Origin: Actinomycetota bacterium
Lineage (GTDB): Bacteria > Actinomycetota > Acidimicrobiia > Acidimicrobiales > JAHWKP01
Length of the DNA stretch: 16,242 bases
Direction of reading: 5' to 3'
NCBI GenBank assembly: GCA_019347775.1
Contig: JAHWKP010000017.1
Span: 1-16,242 of the forward strand
In this document: in pieces, positions 1 through 7,019 of the stretch
How the letters are laid out: each line of letters begins with the position of its first letter
Position numbering within the stretch: the first letter of the stretch is position 1
Made by a program: the position numbers and the translations under genes
Notes under the pieces: generated by a model
What the model was told of the DNA's origin: nothing
What the model saw: the letters and a program-made list of their open reading frames with translations, nothing else
The model's database searches: none

Positions 1-1084
1 GGCGAGCGTGGATGGCGAAACCAACGCCCTGCGGACCGGCATTGAAATGCCCGCCTAAGTGTTGGATCCGCTCAGCCATGCCGGACAATCCGTGGCCAGT
101 TCCTCCGCGGACCGCTCCAGGAGAAGGTTTCCCGCCATCGTCCACCATGTCGAGGACCAGTTGCCCGTCAAGGCAGCGGAATGTCAGGTGGACCTCCGCT
201 CCCGGCGCGTAACGAACCACATTCGTCATGCCCTCTTGCACGATGCGCAACACGGAAGTCTGCACGGAATCGCCCAGCCCCTCAATCTGAGCCTCGCCCG
301 AGACGTTGACCGTAACGCCGACATCGCGCACGGCCCGTATAACGGTCGCCAAGTCCTCAACCAAGCTGAGATCCTGACGCGTCCGGCCACGGTGGAGCAC
401 CGTGAGTAGCTGCTGCATCTGTACCACGGCTGCGGAGCCGGCATCCTCGACGGCGTGGAGCGCCGCCCGGGCATCCGGCTCTTCCCCTACAAGACTCATC
501 CGCGCCGCACCTGCCTGGACAGCCATGAGCGTCAGGTGATGGGCCACGACGTCATGGAGTTCAAGGGCGAGTCGTCGACGCTCCTCGTTGACTGCCTGCT
601 CGCGAAGTTGCGTGAGACGCCGCTCGCGGCGGCTCCCGGCCAATTGGCTGAGGATTCCGGCTCCCAACCCGATGGCCACGGCTGAAACCACTTGCGCAGC
701 CCTGTCGCCTGCGCCGATCGCCAAAGCAGTCGTCCCCGATACGAGTAGCACGACGCCCCTCCATGATCCCGCGTTGCCAGCCATGACAGCACTGACGACG
801 ATCACCGCTACCGAAGCCGGGGTGGCCCTTCCGCCGACAAAATGCGACCCGAGGAGGCTGAGAACGACCGCGGCGTACGCCCAGGCTGGCCGGTAGAGCA
901 CGGCCATGGCACTGAGCGCGCCGATCAACCGAAGTCCGCGGGCCGGTGCAGGAAGGCCGGCGCCGTCGATCTCGATTCCCACCAGTTCGACAGGAACGGA
1001 GATGAACTCCATCGAGAGGGCTACCACCCCGATTAGTGCAGCGGTGAGGGGTTTTCTGCCAACCTCGATGCCTCGCCATACCAC
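1..1084 (-). CDS. Sensor histidine kinase, NarX/LiaS/DesK type (HisKA_3), C-terminus cut by window edge
   Basis: Membrane sensor kinase that would autophosphorylate on His and pass the phosphate to a response regulator, probably encoded just beyond the left edge. I translated the frame by hand: 361 codons are present. Residues about 13-148 hold several hydrophobic segments (about 13-37, 51-64, 67-83, 90-103, 110-126, 132-148) with no large extracellular domain. A short linker leads to the HisKA_3 box ERRRLALELHDVVAHH with phospho-acceptor His177. The ATPase domain follows: N-box EGMTNVVRYA (Asn288), DDGG at 315-318 and GTGHGLSGMAERI at 328-340. Only a few C-terminal residues should be missing. 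The start is GTG, three codons after an in-frame TAG (1093..1091), with AGGGAGG 11 nt upstream; later starts would remove the first membrane segment. It lies 74 bp after tsaD on the same strand. Signal unknown. Codon third positions are more A/T-rich than in tsaD. Confidence 0.9.
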   Translation of the reverse strand, partial: MVWRGIEVGRKPLTAALIGVVALSMEFISVPVELVGIEIDGAGLPAPARGLRLIGALSAMAVLYRPAWAYAAVVLSLLGSHFVGGRATPASVAVIVVSAVMAGNAGSWRGVVLLVSGTTALAIGAGDRAAQVVSAVAIGLGAGILSQLAGSRRERRLTQLREQAVNEERRRLALELHDVVAHHLTLMAVQAGAARMSLVGEEPDARAALHAVEDAGSAAVVQMQQLLTVLHRGRTRQDLSLVEDLATVIRAVRDVGVTVNVSGEAQIEGLGDSVQTSVLRIVQEGMTNVVRYAPGAEVHLTFRCLDGQLVLDMVDDGGKPSPGAVRGGTGHGLSGMAERIQHLGGHFNAGPQGVGFAIHAR

Positions 1085-1095
1085 GTGAAGCTACG

Positions 1096-1102
1096 CCTCC
1101 CT
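1096..1102 (-). promoter_or_regulatory. Shine-Dalgarno site of the histidine kinase
   Basis: On the minus strand this reads AGGGAGG, 11 nt before the GTG at 1084. Together with the in-frame TAG at 1093..1091 it decides the start of the kinase gene. Confidence 0.6.
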
Positions 1103-1158
1103 ATTGAGCGAGCCAGTCTCGCGGCGCGTCCTCAACCACCCGTCCCCCAGCATTGATG

Positions 1159-2175
1159 CTATAGGCCGAGGTTCGGCCTGGCGGGGGCGTCGAGCGGCGT
1201 CGGGCCGTCGCTCTTCAGGCGGTAGTAGGCCGTCGACGCCACCATCGCCGCGTTGTCGGTGCACATCGACCGGCTGGGCACGAAAGCCCGCAGGCCGTCC
1301 TCGATGCAGGCATCCAGCACGCGTTCCCGAAGCGACGAGTTGGCGGCCACCCCGCCGGCGAGGCAGAGCCCAGAAGCTCCGATGTCCCTCGCCGCCTTCC
1401 TCGCCTTGTGCACCAGCACGTCGACGACCGCCTCCTGGAAAGAGGCGGCAATGTCCTCCGGAGACGAGTCGGGGTGCTTCCGGGTGTGGTTGATGACCGA
1501 GGTCTTCAGCCCCGAGAACGAGAAGTCGTAGCCCTCGTTGCGCATCGGTCTCGGGAAGTCGATGGCCTCGCGGTCGCCGTTCATCGCCAACCGGTCGATG
1601 ACGGGGCCGCCGGGGTAGCCCAGCCCAAGGTGGCGGGCGACCTTGTCGAAGGCCTCCCCGGCGGCGTCGTCGATCGTCCCGCCCAGAACGCGGTACTGGC
1701 CATGACCCTCGAAGGCGACGAGCATGGTGTGGCCGCCCGACACCAGGAGCACGGCCAGAGGTGGCTCGAGGTCGGGCTCTTCGAGGAAGGCGGCGTACAG
1801 GTGGGCCTCGAGGTGGTTGATCCCGATGAATGGAACATCCCAGGCCAGCGCCAGCGCCTTGGCGGAGGCGACGCCGACCAGCAACGCCCCGGCCAGACCG
1901 GGGCCGATGGTGGCGGCAACCGCCGTGATCTCAGAATCCTCGATGCCGGCCTCGATGGTGGCCTCGGCGACAACCGGCAGCAGCAGTTCAGTGTGAGCGC
2001 GGCTGGCGATCTCCGGCACCACTCCGCCGTGCCTGGCGTGCAGGTCGACCTGGCTCGAAACCACCGACGACAAGACGTGGGTGCCACCGGCCACGACCGC
2101 GGCGGCGGTCTCGTCGCACGACGTCTCGATGCCGAGAATGGGGTCGCCGGGCGGCGGAGCCAGCCGTTCGCTCAT
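1159..2175 (-). CDS. tsaD: tRNA N6-adenosine threonylcarbamoyltransferase TsaD
   Basis: Transfers the threonylcarbamoyl group from threonylcarbamoyl-AMP to A37 of ANN-decoding tRNAs (t6A synthesis), in complex with TsaB and TsaE. It is a Kae1/Qri7/YgjD-family ASKHA-fold protein. The N-terminal phosphate loop begins ILGIETSCDET (13-23). The metal-binding motif is HLEAH with His121 and His125; the third ligand is Asp307 in CTDNAAM. SGGHTML and the AGGVAANS motif are also present. The length of 338 aa is usual for the family. The frame stays open to 2763, but the added N-terminus is Arg-rich shadow sequence of rimI. The ATG at 2175 makes a 4-nt ATGA overlap with the rimI stop and begins just before the conserved core. 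Last gene of the t6A cluster. The threonylcarbamoyl-AMP synthase (TsaC/Sua5) is not in the window. Confidence 0.97.
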   Translation of the reverse strand: MSERLAPPPGDPILGIETSCDETAAAVVAGGTHVLSSVVSSQVDLHARHGGVVPEIASRAHTELLLPVVAEATIEAGIEDSEITAVAATIGPGLAGALLVGVASAKALALAWDVPFIGINHLEAHLYAAFLEEPDLEPPLAVLLVSGGHTMLVAFEGHGQYRVLGGTIDDAAGEAFDKVARHLGLGYPGGPVIDRLAMNGDREAIDFPRPMRNEGYDFSFSGLKTSVINHTRKHPDSSPEDIAASFQEAVVDVLVHKARKAARDIGASGLCLAGGVAANSSLRERVLDACIEDGLRAFVPSRSMCTDNAAMVASTAYYRLKSDGPTPLDAPARPNLGL

Positions 2176-2744
2176 CTCGACACGACCTTGGTCCTGCCCC
2201 GCACGCGGTGGGCGATCTCTGCCAGCCGGACCGCGTAGGGAGCGCCGCCGATGTCGTCGGCCCACATGACCAGAGCGTCCTCGTTGGTCTCGGCGTAGTA
2301 CCCCCTTCTGATTCCCGCGGGACGGAAGCCGAAGGCCCGGTACAGGTTCTGGGCCTCGGTGTTGCCGACCCTGACTTCGAGCGTCATGTGGGCTGCGCCC
2401 CTCTCTCGGGCGACGTCGGCGAGATGCAGGAGCAGCCGGGTCGCGATGTGCCGCCGGTGCCACGCCGGGTCGACCGCGATCGTGGTGACGTGGGCGTCGT
2501 CGAGCGCCATCATCAGCCCGGCATAGCCGACCAGCTCGTCGCCGCAGCGGGCGATGACGTAGGCGCGGCTGCCTCGCAAGGCCAGTTCGGACAGGAACAG
2601 CGAGAACGACCACGGCCGGGGGTACACGGCCGCCTCGATCTCGAGAACCCTGCGTAGGTGGCGTCGTCGCATCGGGGCCAGTTCGATCTCTAAGTCGTCG
2701 CCGGGCACCTCGCCGATGCCGGTGTCCGCAGCTCGAGTGGCCAT
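2172..2744 (-). CDS. rimI: Ribosomal-protein-alanine N-acetyltransferase RimI (GNAT)
   Basis: GNAT-fold acetyltransferase. RimI proteins acetylate protein N-termini (S18 in E. coli) using acetyl-CoA. The 190-aa protein has the RimI-typical entry YPRPWSFSLF (41-50), the acetyl-CoA motif A region VDPAWHRRHIATRLL (91-105) and LEVRVGNTEAQNLYRAFGF (122-140). Glu123 and Tyr135 have the same 12-residue spacing as the catalytic Glu and Tyr described for E. coli RimI. About 25 residues extend beyond the usual GNAT end. Odd: in motif A the usual [Q/R]-x-x-G-x-[G/A] reads H-R-R-H-I-A, so the first position and the first glycine are histidines. The ATG overlaps the tsaB stop by 1 nt (TGATG) and the rimI stop overlaps tsaD by 4 nt. 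The tsaB-rimI-tsaD context supports RimI over other GNATs. Confidence 0.93.
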   Translation of the reverse strand: MATRAADTGIGEVPGDDLEIELAPMRRRHLRRVLEIEAAVYPRPWSFSLFLSELALRGSRAYVIARCGDELVGYAGLMMALDDAHVTTIAVDPAWHRRHIATRLLLHLADVARERGAAHMTLEVRVGNTEAQNLYRAFGFRPAGIRRGYYAETNEDALVMWADDIGGAPYAVRLAEIAHRVRGRTKVVSR

Positions 2745-3454
2745 CAGCTCGCGGCCCTCTCACCGACGGCCGGACGCAAGTAGACCGGGTTTATCTCCCA
2801 CGGCTGCACGAACTCCTCGCGCACCGCTCGGGCGTGAGCCAGCGTGACGAGCGAGGCGGCGGACGGAAAGGGGTGGACGACGTCGATCTCGACGCCGTCG
2901 AGCCGCCTGAGCGTCTCGCGGTACCGAACCGCTCCGTCGCCGACGGCGAGCACGTCTTCTCCGTGGGCCAGCAATTCGGCATACAGCTCGTCCGGACTGC
3001 ACACGCGGGTCTCCCCGACGCGCTGAACGCCTGCCGGGACGGGACGGTAGAGGGCGAAGTACACCTCGTCGCGGCGGGCGTCGAGAACGGCCGCGACAGT
3101 CCGGTCGGCGTAGCGGACGGGGAAGGCGAGAAGGTCGAGACTCCCCAGCCCGACCATGGGGATCCGAAGCGCTTGGGCGAGGGCCTTGCCCGTGGCGACG
3201 CCAACCCGCACGCCGGTGAACATTCCCGGTCCGAGGTCGACCGCGACGACGCCGACGTCTTTCAGATCCACGCGCGCCTGTTGGCAGATGAACTCGATGG
3301 CCGGCGCGAGCAACTCGGCATGTCGCGGGGTGGCCCGGTTCCGCCCCGGAAGTGGCACCCCGGGCCCGGACTCGAACGCCGCCATGACGCCTTCGGCGCC
3401 ACCCAACGCACACGCCACTTGGGCTGTCGAGGTTTCGATGCCGAGAACGATCAC
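2744..3454 (-). CDS. tsaB: tRNA threonylcarbamoyladenosine biosynthesis protein TsaB
   Basis: Non-catalytic Kae1-like paralogue that dimerises with TsaD and recruits TsaE in t6A synthesis. It begins MIVLGIETST, the ASKHA phosphate-1 loop, and carries the signature DLGPGMFTGVRVG at 73-85. The protein is 236 aa, in the normal range. A GTG four codons earlier (3466) is also possible. I prefer the GTG at 3454 because GGAGG lies 5 nt upstream, because it overlaps the tsaE stop as GTGA like the other junctions here, and because the family normally starts just before the ILGI(D/E)TS motif. It lacks the HxxxH metal motif of TsaD, as expected for TsaB. Its stop overlaps the rimI start. Confidence 0.95.
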   Translation of the reverse strand: MIVLGIETSTAQVACALGGAEGVMAAFESGPGVPLPGRNRATPRHAELLAPAIEFICQQARVDLKDVGVVAVDLGPGMFTGVRVGVATGKALAQALRIPMVGLGSLDLLAFPVRYADRTVAAVLDARRDEVYFALYRPVPAGVQRVGETRVCSPDELYAELLAHGEDVLAVGDGAVRYRETLRRLDGVEIDVVHPFPSAASLVTLAHARAVREEFVQPWEINPVYLRPAVGERAAS

Positions 3455-3933
3455 GCCGACCTCCACGGCACGAGTGCCTTCTCCAGATCCTGGCTACGCA
3501 CCGACCACCTCGGCCCAGCTGGGCTGAGGGTGATGATCCGGTCGTCGTCGCCGGGGCCGAGCTCGAGCCGCACCTCGAGCATGTCGCCTCCGATCACTCC
3601 GAGGGCGGCTTCGCCCCATTCGACCAGAGCAACGCCCGTACTGTCCGCAAGCTCGCCGAGAACCAGATCGGCGACCTCGTCCACGCTCTCCGCCCGATAC
3701 AAGTCCGCGTGATGCAGCGGTAGCCGGCCCTGGTACCTGCGCACGAGGATGAAGGTGGGACTGGTGACCTGCTCGTCGACGCCCAGAGCCCGGGCGAAAC
3801 CCTGGGTGAAGCGGGTCTTGCCGGCTCCCAGGTCGCCGGTGAGGATCACGACGTCGCCGGGCTCAGCCAGCGGGGCCACCGCCGCCCCAAGATCACGGGT
3901 CTCTTCCTCCGAGGAGGTCGAACAACGGATCAT
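3451..3933 (-). CDS. tsaE: tRNA threonylcarbamoyladenosine biosynthesis ATPase TsaE
   Basis: P-loop ATPase of the bacterial t6A complex; its ATP hydrolysis resets TsaB-TsaD for turnover. The 160-aa protein has Walker A GDLGAGKT (33-40), the TSPTF segment (57-61), LHHADLYR (73-80) and LVEWGE (103-108) with a Walker-B-like acidic end, all family hallmarks. The frame is open upstream to 4086, but that part is Arg/Gly-rich out-of-frame shadow of the uracil-DNA glycosylase gene. The ATG at 3933 overlaps the glycosylase stop as ATGA and places the conserved N-terminal strand correctly. Its own stop overlaps tsaB as GTGA, so the t6A genes are probably translationally coupled in series. Confidence 0.96.
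   Translation of the reverse strand: MIRCSTSSEEETRDLGAAVAPLAEPGDVVILTGDLGAGKTRFTQGFARALGVDEQVTSPTFILVRRYQGRLPLHHADLYRAESVDEVADLVLGELADSTGVALVEWGEAALGVIGGDMLEVRLELGPGDDDRIITLSPAGPRWSVRSQDLEKALVPWRSA
3460..3464 (-). promoter_or_regulatory. Shine-Dalgarno site deciding the tsaB start
   Basis: Minus strand GGAGG lies 5 nt before the GTG at 3454, inside the tsaE coding sequence. It would fall within the coding region if translation began at the upstream GTG (3466), so it argues for the shorter protein. Confidence 0.6.
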
Positions 3934-4526
3934 CGGGCGGTAGCCAGCACGCTCTCGGCGGCGGCGCGCCGTACCGCCAGCTTCGCCCTCACGAAATCGG
4001 CCCGCATCTCGGCCAGGACCTGGCCCCCACCGGATCTGAGAGCGGCCGACGGATGAAAGGTCGGAACCACGACGCGGCCATTCCACGAGTGTTCCCGGCC
4101 TCGCATCTTGGTAATGCCCTCACGCGTGTTCAGGATCAGCCGGGTGGCGAAATTGCCGAGGGTGACGATCACCTTCGGATCGATGATCTCCAGCTGCGAC
4201 TCCAGCCACGGGCGGCAGGCCGCAAGCTCGTCGGGCAACGGATCGCGGTTGCCGGGAGGCCTGCATTTCGTCGTGTTCGTTATGTACACGCCGGAGCGGT
4301 CGTGTCCCAGCTCCTCCAGCATGAGACGGTCGAGGAGCTTGCCCGACCGCCCGACGAAGGGCTCGCCTTGCAGGTCCTCGTCTCGCCCCGGCGCCTCACC
4401 GATGAACATCAGGTCGGCCCGGGCGCTTCCCACCCCAAACACGACCTGGGTCCGGCCGGACGCGAGCTCGCATCTCGTGCACACCGCCGCCTCTGCGGCA
4501 ACGGACGCCAGGTCCCTACCGGCCAT
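3930..4526 (-). CDS. Family 4 (UDGa-type) Fe-S uracil-DNA glycosylase
   Basis: Removes uracil from DNA, starting base-excision repair of deaminated cytosine. The 198-aa protein shows the family-4 pattern: Fe-S ligands Cys16 and Cys19 (CTRC), Cys88 (TKCRPPGNR) and Cys104 (LAACRPW); motif 1 GEAPGRDED (43-51) with the family-4 Glu44; the uracil-contact region YITNTTKC; and motif 2 HPSAAL starting at His158. Older databases call such proteins phage SPO1 DNA polymerase-related. The start ATG is 3 nt after the alr stop and lacks a strong Shine-Dalgarno site, so reinitiation after alr is likely. Its stop overlaps tsaE (ATGA). In mycobacteria another gene (an alpha/beta hydrolase) sits between alr and tsaE, so this repair gene appears to be a lineage-specific occupant of the slot. 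Confidence 0.95.
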   Translation of the reverse strand: MAGRDLASVAAEAAVCTRCELASGRTQVVFGVGSARADLMFIGEAPGRDEDLQGEPFVGRSGKLLDRLMLEELGHDRSGVYITNTTKCRPPGNRDPLPDELAACRPWLESQLEIIDPKVIVTLGNFATRLILNTREGITKMRGREHSWNGRVVVPTFHPSAALRSGGGQVLAEMRADFVRAKLAVRRAAAESVLATAR

Positions 4527-4529
4527 GGA

Positions 4530-5645
4530 TCAAAAGTACCGGCGGGGCACTCGGGGGCCGAGGCGGGAGAGGATCTCGTAACTGATCGTCCCCGCGAGCG
4601 TGCCCCAGTCGTCCGCCGTTATCCGTTCGTCTCCCTGCCGGCCGATAAGCACGACCTCGTCGCCGACGTCCACTTCGTCGTCGCACGCGACCATGAGCTG
4701 GTCCATGGTGACCCTGCCGGCCAGCGGGCGCCTGGTTCCACGGATGAGGACCTCGCCTCCCGTTTCACCAAGCGAGCGCGGGACGCCGTCGGCGTACCCG
4801 AGCGGGATAGTGGCCACTCTCGTCGGTCCCGGATGGCGCCGCACCCAGCCGTAGCTCACGCCGTCGCCGGCCGCGACTTCTCGCACGGCGGTGACTTCCG
4901 CCTTGAGACTCAGCGCGGGCTCGAGCGTGAGTCCCGCCGGCACCCCTTCTTCGGCTGACGGGGCGTAGCCGTACAGCGAGATCCCGCAGCGGACCAGGTC
5001 CCGCCGGGCCGGCGGGTGATGAATTGCCCCGGCGCTGTTGGCCAGGTGCACCATGACGGGTGAGAGTCCGTCACCGCGGAGAGCGGTGAGGACCTCCTCC
5101 AGCCGGTCGATCTGGGCGTTGGTGACCTCGACTTGGGCGGGATCGTCGGCGACCGCGAGGTGGGTCCACACCGCCTCCAAGCGCAGCCCGGCGCTCACCG
5201 CTGCCTTGGCCAACCGCGGAGCGTCGGAGGGATCACAGCCCATCCGGTGCATCCCGGTGTCGACCTTCAAGTGCAGGGGCACGTCCCGAACACCCGCCTC
5301 GGCGATGGCATCGACACCGGCTGAGGAGCTGACCGTCAGAGACAGTCCCGCGGCGATCGCATCGGGCACGGCTGCGCGCGGGGCGTCAGCAAGAACAAGG
5401 ATTTCGGCCGATATGCCTGCCTCGCGAAGGGCAAGGCCCTCCTCGACCAAGGCCACCGCCAACCAGCTGGCGCCACCTTCGAGGGCCGCCGCGGCGACGG
5501 CTTCAGCACCGTGCCCGTACCCATCCGCCTTGACGACGGCACACAGCTGGGCGGGCTCCGACCACGCGGCCAGAGCGGCCGCGTTCGCTCTTATCGCCTG
5601 TAGGTCGACTTCCACCCATGCGGGGCGGGTGTGCGCCCGCGTCAC
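4530..5645 (-). CDS. alr: Alanine racemase
   Basis: PLP-dependent interconversion of L- and D-alanine, supplying D-Ala for peptidoglycan. It has the fold-III barrel N-terminal motif AVVKADGYGHG with the PLP Lys39 and the catalytic Tyr265 in GVSYGW, the same residue numbers as in the well-studied Geobacillus enzyme. The C-terminal beta domain has the GRVTMDQLMV motif (about 309-318) and ends RVPRRYF. Length is 371 aa, typical. The open frame extends to 5915, but that part is Arg-rich shadow of nnrD. The GTG at 5645 forms a GTGA overlap with the nnrD stop and precedes the conserved PAWVEVDL start. The next gene begins 3 nt after its stop. Confidence 0.97.
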   Translation of the reverse strand: MTRAHTRPAWVEVDLQAIRANAAALAAWSEPAQLCAVVKADGYGHGAEAVAAAALEGGASWLAVALVEEGLALREAGISAEILVLADAPRAAVPDAIAAGLSLTVSSSAGVDAIAEAGVRDVPLHLKVDTGMHRMGCDPSDAPRLAKAAVSAGLRLEAVWTHLAVADDPAQVEVTNAQIDRLEEVLTALRGDGLSPVMVHLANSAGAIHHPPARRDLVRCGISLYGYAPSAEEGVPAGLTLEPALSLKAEVTAVREVAAGDGVSYGWVRRHPGPTRVATIPLGYADGVPRSLGETGGEVLIRGTRRPLAGRVTMDQLMVACDDEVDVGDEVVLIGRQGDERITADDWGTLAGTISYEILSRLGPRVPRRYF

Positions 5646-7015
5646 GCCGCGGCCCCGATCGAGGAGAGATAAGACGGCAGTCGCTCGCTCAGGTCGCCGG
5701 AGACGAGTCCGGCGCCGGGCCGGAGTGCGGCGGCTCCGATAGTGGCCCTCGAGGCCGCCGCCGCGGCTCGCTCCGGCAGCAAGCCGCGGGCCAGGAAGGC
5801 ACCGGCGATGCCGGCCAGGACGTCGCCGCTGCCGGCGGTGGCCAACCGGGAGTCGCGAGTGCAAGTCACGAGCGTGAGCTCGCCGCCGGCCACGATGGTC
5901 GTCGCTCCCTTCCACAGCACGGTGGCCGACAGCGCCTCAGCCAATCGGGCGACCTCGCTCAGGCGGTCCCGGGCGTCGGGGTCGCCCCCGAGTCGCGAGG
6001 CTTCACCGTCGTGGGGGGTCACGACCGTCGGTGCATCCCTGGCGGCGAGGATCTTGGCGGCGTCATGTCCAAGGGCGGTTAGCCCGTCGGCGTCTATGAG
6101 CAGGGGGCAGGGGCAGAGCGAGATGAAGCGCCGGATGGCGGCTGCCGTGGCCTCCGAGCGCCCGAGCCCGGGACCGACCACCGCGGCTTGAAAACGGTCG
6201 ATGTCAGAAAGCGCCCGGTCGGCCCAGCTGGCGTCGGGGAGGGCGAACGACAGCGCCTCACCGACCGGTAGGTCACCATCTTCGATCCCGGGGATGCCGA
6301 TCCGGACGAGACCAGCGCCGGCCCGCTGGGCGGCCCGTGCGGCGAGAGTCGCGGCCCCGAGCATTCCCGCCGATCCCGCGACCATGAGCAGGGCGCGATC
6401 CCACTTGTGGGATAGACGAGTTCGCGCCGGGAGCCATCTGGCCACGTCGTCGTCCCGCACTTCTGCTGCGTTCGCCACCGTCCAGGCGTCCAACCCGATG
6501 TCGGCAAGCCTCAGTCGGCCGGCCAGCTCCGGCCCTTGGCCCAGGAGCAGCCCGGGTTTCAGCGCCGCCAGCACACACGTGGTAGTTGCCTCGAGCACTC
6601 CCGAAGCGGCCTCTCCCGTCGTGGCGTCGAGCCCCGACGGCAAATCGACCGCGAGGACGGGCGTGCCGTCTTCGACGGTGGGCAGACGCAGGTCACGATC
6701 GCCGACTTGGTAGCCGGTGCCAAGGGCGGCGTCTATGACCAGGTCGCACCGCGGCAGGGTGGCGGGCGCGTCAGCGAGGTCGACCACGCGAACGCGGGCG
6801 CCGCGCCGCTCGAGTCGCCGGGCCGCGTCCCGGCCGTCGGCACCGTTATTACCGCGACCGGCCAGGACTGTGATGCGTCGTCCGTAGCTGCCGCCCAGTA
6901 ACGAGAGCGCCGCTCGGGCTACGGCCAACCCCGACCGCTCGACCAGCGCCTCCACCGGAGCCGGCGCCTGAGAGTCGAGCTTCCGGATCTCGTCAGGCGT
7001 GCAAATAGGAATCAA
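5642..7015 (-). CDS. nnrD: Bifunctional NAD(P)HX epimerase / ADP-dependent NAD(P)HX dehydratase
   Basis: Repairs hydrated NAD(P)H: the N-terminal half epimerises R- and S-NAD(P)HX, and the C-terminal half dehydrates S-NAD(P)HX using ADP. The 457-aa protein is a standard NnrE-NnrD fusion. The N-terminal YjeF domain has GRGNNGADGRDAARRL (53-68) and VDLPSGLD (123-130). The ribokinase-like domain has KWDRALLMVAGSAG (204-217), VVTPHDGEASRL (331-342) and AGSGDVLAG (394-402). Odd: the epimerase loop reads NNGADG where NNGGDG is usual. The start is TTG, since the codon at 7015..7013 reads TTG, 4 nt after the preceding stop. The family consensus begins at this point and there is no better start nearby, so I accept it. 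Its stop overlaps alr (GTGA), the usual actinobacterial pairing. Confidence 0.95.
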   Translation of the reverse strand: MIPICTPDEIRKLDSQAPAPVEALVERSGLAVARAALSLLGGSYGRRITVLAGRGNNGADGRDAARRLERRGARVRVVDLADAPATLPRCDLVIDAALGTGYQVGDRDLRLPTVEDGTPVLAVDLPSGLDATTGEAASGVLEATTTCVLAALKPGLLLGQGPELAGRLRLADIGLDAWTVANAAEVRDDDVARWLPARTRLSHKWDRALLMVAGSAGMLGAATLAARAAQRAGAGLVRIGIPGIEDGDLPVGEALSFALPDASWADRALSDIDRFQAAVVGPGLGRSEATAAAIRRFISLCPCPLLIDADGLTALGHDAAKILAARDAPTVVTPHDGEASRLGGDPDARDRLSEVARLAEALSATVLWKGATTIVAGGELTLVTCTRDSRLATAGSGDVLAGIAGAFLARGLLPERAAAAASRATIGAAALRPGAGLVSGDLSERLPSYLSSIGAAA

Positions 7016-7019
7016 GCGC

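Noticed and set aside
1408..2238. Long plus-strand open frame of 276 codons opposite tsaD and rimI
   Set aside because: Composition is a Gly/Val/Asp/Gln-rich shadow of the minus-strand genes, with no recognisable motif, while both opposite genes have clear catalytic motifs.
2176..2763. N-terminal extension of TsaD by 196 residues
   Set aside because: The extension is an Arg-rich out-of-frame reading of rimI; the ATG at 2175 has the ATGA overlap and family-consistent length.
2834..3712. Plus-strand open frame of 292 codons opposite tsaB and tsaE
   Set aside because: Antisense shadow in GC-rich DNA; it spans the junction of two well-supported genes and has no domain signature.
5646..5915. N-terminal extension of alanine racemase by 90 residues
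   Set aside because: Arg-rich shadow of nnrD; the GTG at 5645 gives the usual length and puts Lys39 and Tyr265 at family positions.
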